NCBI GenBank assembly: GCA_011037195.1
Contig: JAAEAF010001066.1
Location: 110,473-174,472 of the forward strand
Source: Triatoma infestans
Lineage: Eukaryota; Arthropoda; Insecta; Hemiptera; Reduviidae
DNA: 64,000 bases
Reading direction: 5' to 3'
Part shown: in pieces, positions 63,720 to 64,000 of the stretch
How the letters are laid out: every line of letters starts with the position of its first letter
How positions within the stretch are numbered: position 1 is the first letter of the stretch
Made by a program: the position numbers and the translations under genes
Notes under the pieces: model-generated
Told to the model about the DNA's origin: nothing
Database searches by the model: none
The model's input: only the letters and a program-made list of their open reading frames with translations

Positions 63720-64000
63720 ACTAACCCTGAACATTCAGTTGTGAAATCTAACACAATCTATTCTATAAAGTCGCACTTCCTCTTGACCGATTTTCATTAA
63801 TTTGTAATTCCAGCAATGCTTCTAATCTTCCTTTATATTATATCGGTGATACATGATTTTGAGGGGTACTTTTTAGAGGAAAATCTCAACGTAGCTGTTT
63901 CCCCCCAAAAATCTCATAAAAATCAATTTTGAAAAATAAAATAAAAAAACAATCTGGTGTAAAACACTCACACAACCTTCTCTTACTCCAGTTCTCAAAA
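63720..64000. repeat. Copy of the abundant unclassified repeat at the window edge
   Basis: It contains GCACTTCCTCTTGACCGATTTTCATTA and ends with AAACACTCACACAACCTTCTCTTAC at 63963-63987, the family end motif in inverted orientation. The copy may continue beyond the window. Confidence 0.55.

Noticed and set aside
1..64000. CRISPR arrays, bacterial operons or rRNA genes
   Set aside because: No regularly spaced repeats, ribosome-binding sites or rRNA-like sequence; the window is clearly eukaryotic with spliced genes.

Overview
This is a very AT-rich animal nuclear window with spliced genes, GT-AG introns, homopolymer and TAA-type microsatellites and many decayed transposons. The gene set (a three-MBT-repeat L(3)mbt protein with FCS finger, C2HC finger and SAM domain; GPN2; PSMG3) and the repeats (I/R1-like, Jockey-like and RTE-like non-LTR elements, a Helitron, a Harbinger remnant, BESS-like C-termini) point to an insect. 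A hemimetabolous insect with a large repeat-rich genome is my guess. The species cannot be read from the sequence.

Layout. (1) 1-7677: repeats only, including an antisense RTE-type endonuclease scrap at 1-110 and a reverse-transcriptase tail at 2380-2960. (2) 7678-41839, plus strand: twelve coding exons of an l(3)mbt orthologue; the 5' end is missing, the 3' end is complete, and the reconstructed part is 1186 residues. Its introns hold a 3 kb broken non-LTR element (16750-19950), a target-site-flanked 5'-truncated I/R1-like copy (10547-11122), foldback elements with hammerhead-ribozyme-like motifs, a ~290 bp long inverted repeat (27897-28712) and a 190 bp tandem duplication (32203-32580). The last intron, which splits the SAM domain, contains a phase-compatible extra exon (36925-37449) with its own stop codon, ending in a BESS-like helix instead of SAM. 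(3) 41840-48200: 3' UTR, then retroelement scraps (RNase H end of an I-like element on minus, Jockey-like RT on plus). (4) 48308-51634, minus strand: PSMG3 (3 exons) followed tail-to-head, with at most 77 bp between coding regions, by GPN2 (5 exons). (5) 51635-59260: intergenic DNA with a TIR element, a Harbinger/BESS remnant and a Jockey remnant. (6) 59800-61662, minus strand: terminal coding exon and long 3' UTR of an unrecognised gene. (7) 61915-63658: I/R1-like RNase H fragment whose AAT tail abuts a ~1.1 kb internally deleted Helitron.

The three recognised genes are housekeeping or chromatin genes: L(3)mbt binds methyl-lysine chromatin, GPN2 takes part in RNA polymerase II assembly and import, and PSMG3 in 20S proteasome assembly. 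They are not a dedicated pathway. The most unusual items are the alternative terminal exon inside the l(3)mbt SAM intron, the overlapping PSMG3/GPN2 arrangement, and the family of foldback repeats carrying hammerhead-like cores. Exon borders were read by eye from splice consensus and reading phase; no alignment was run.
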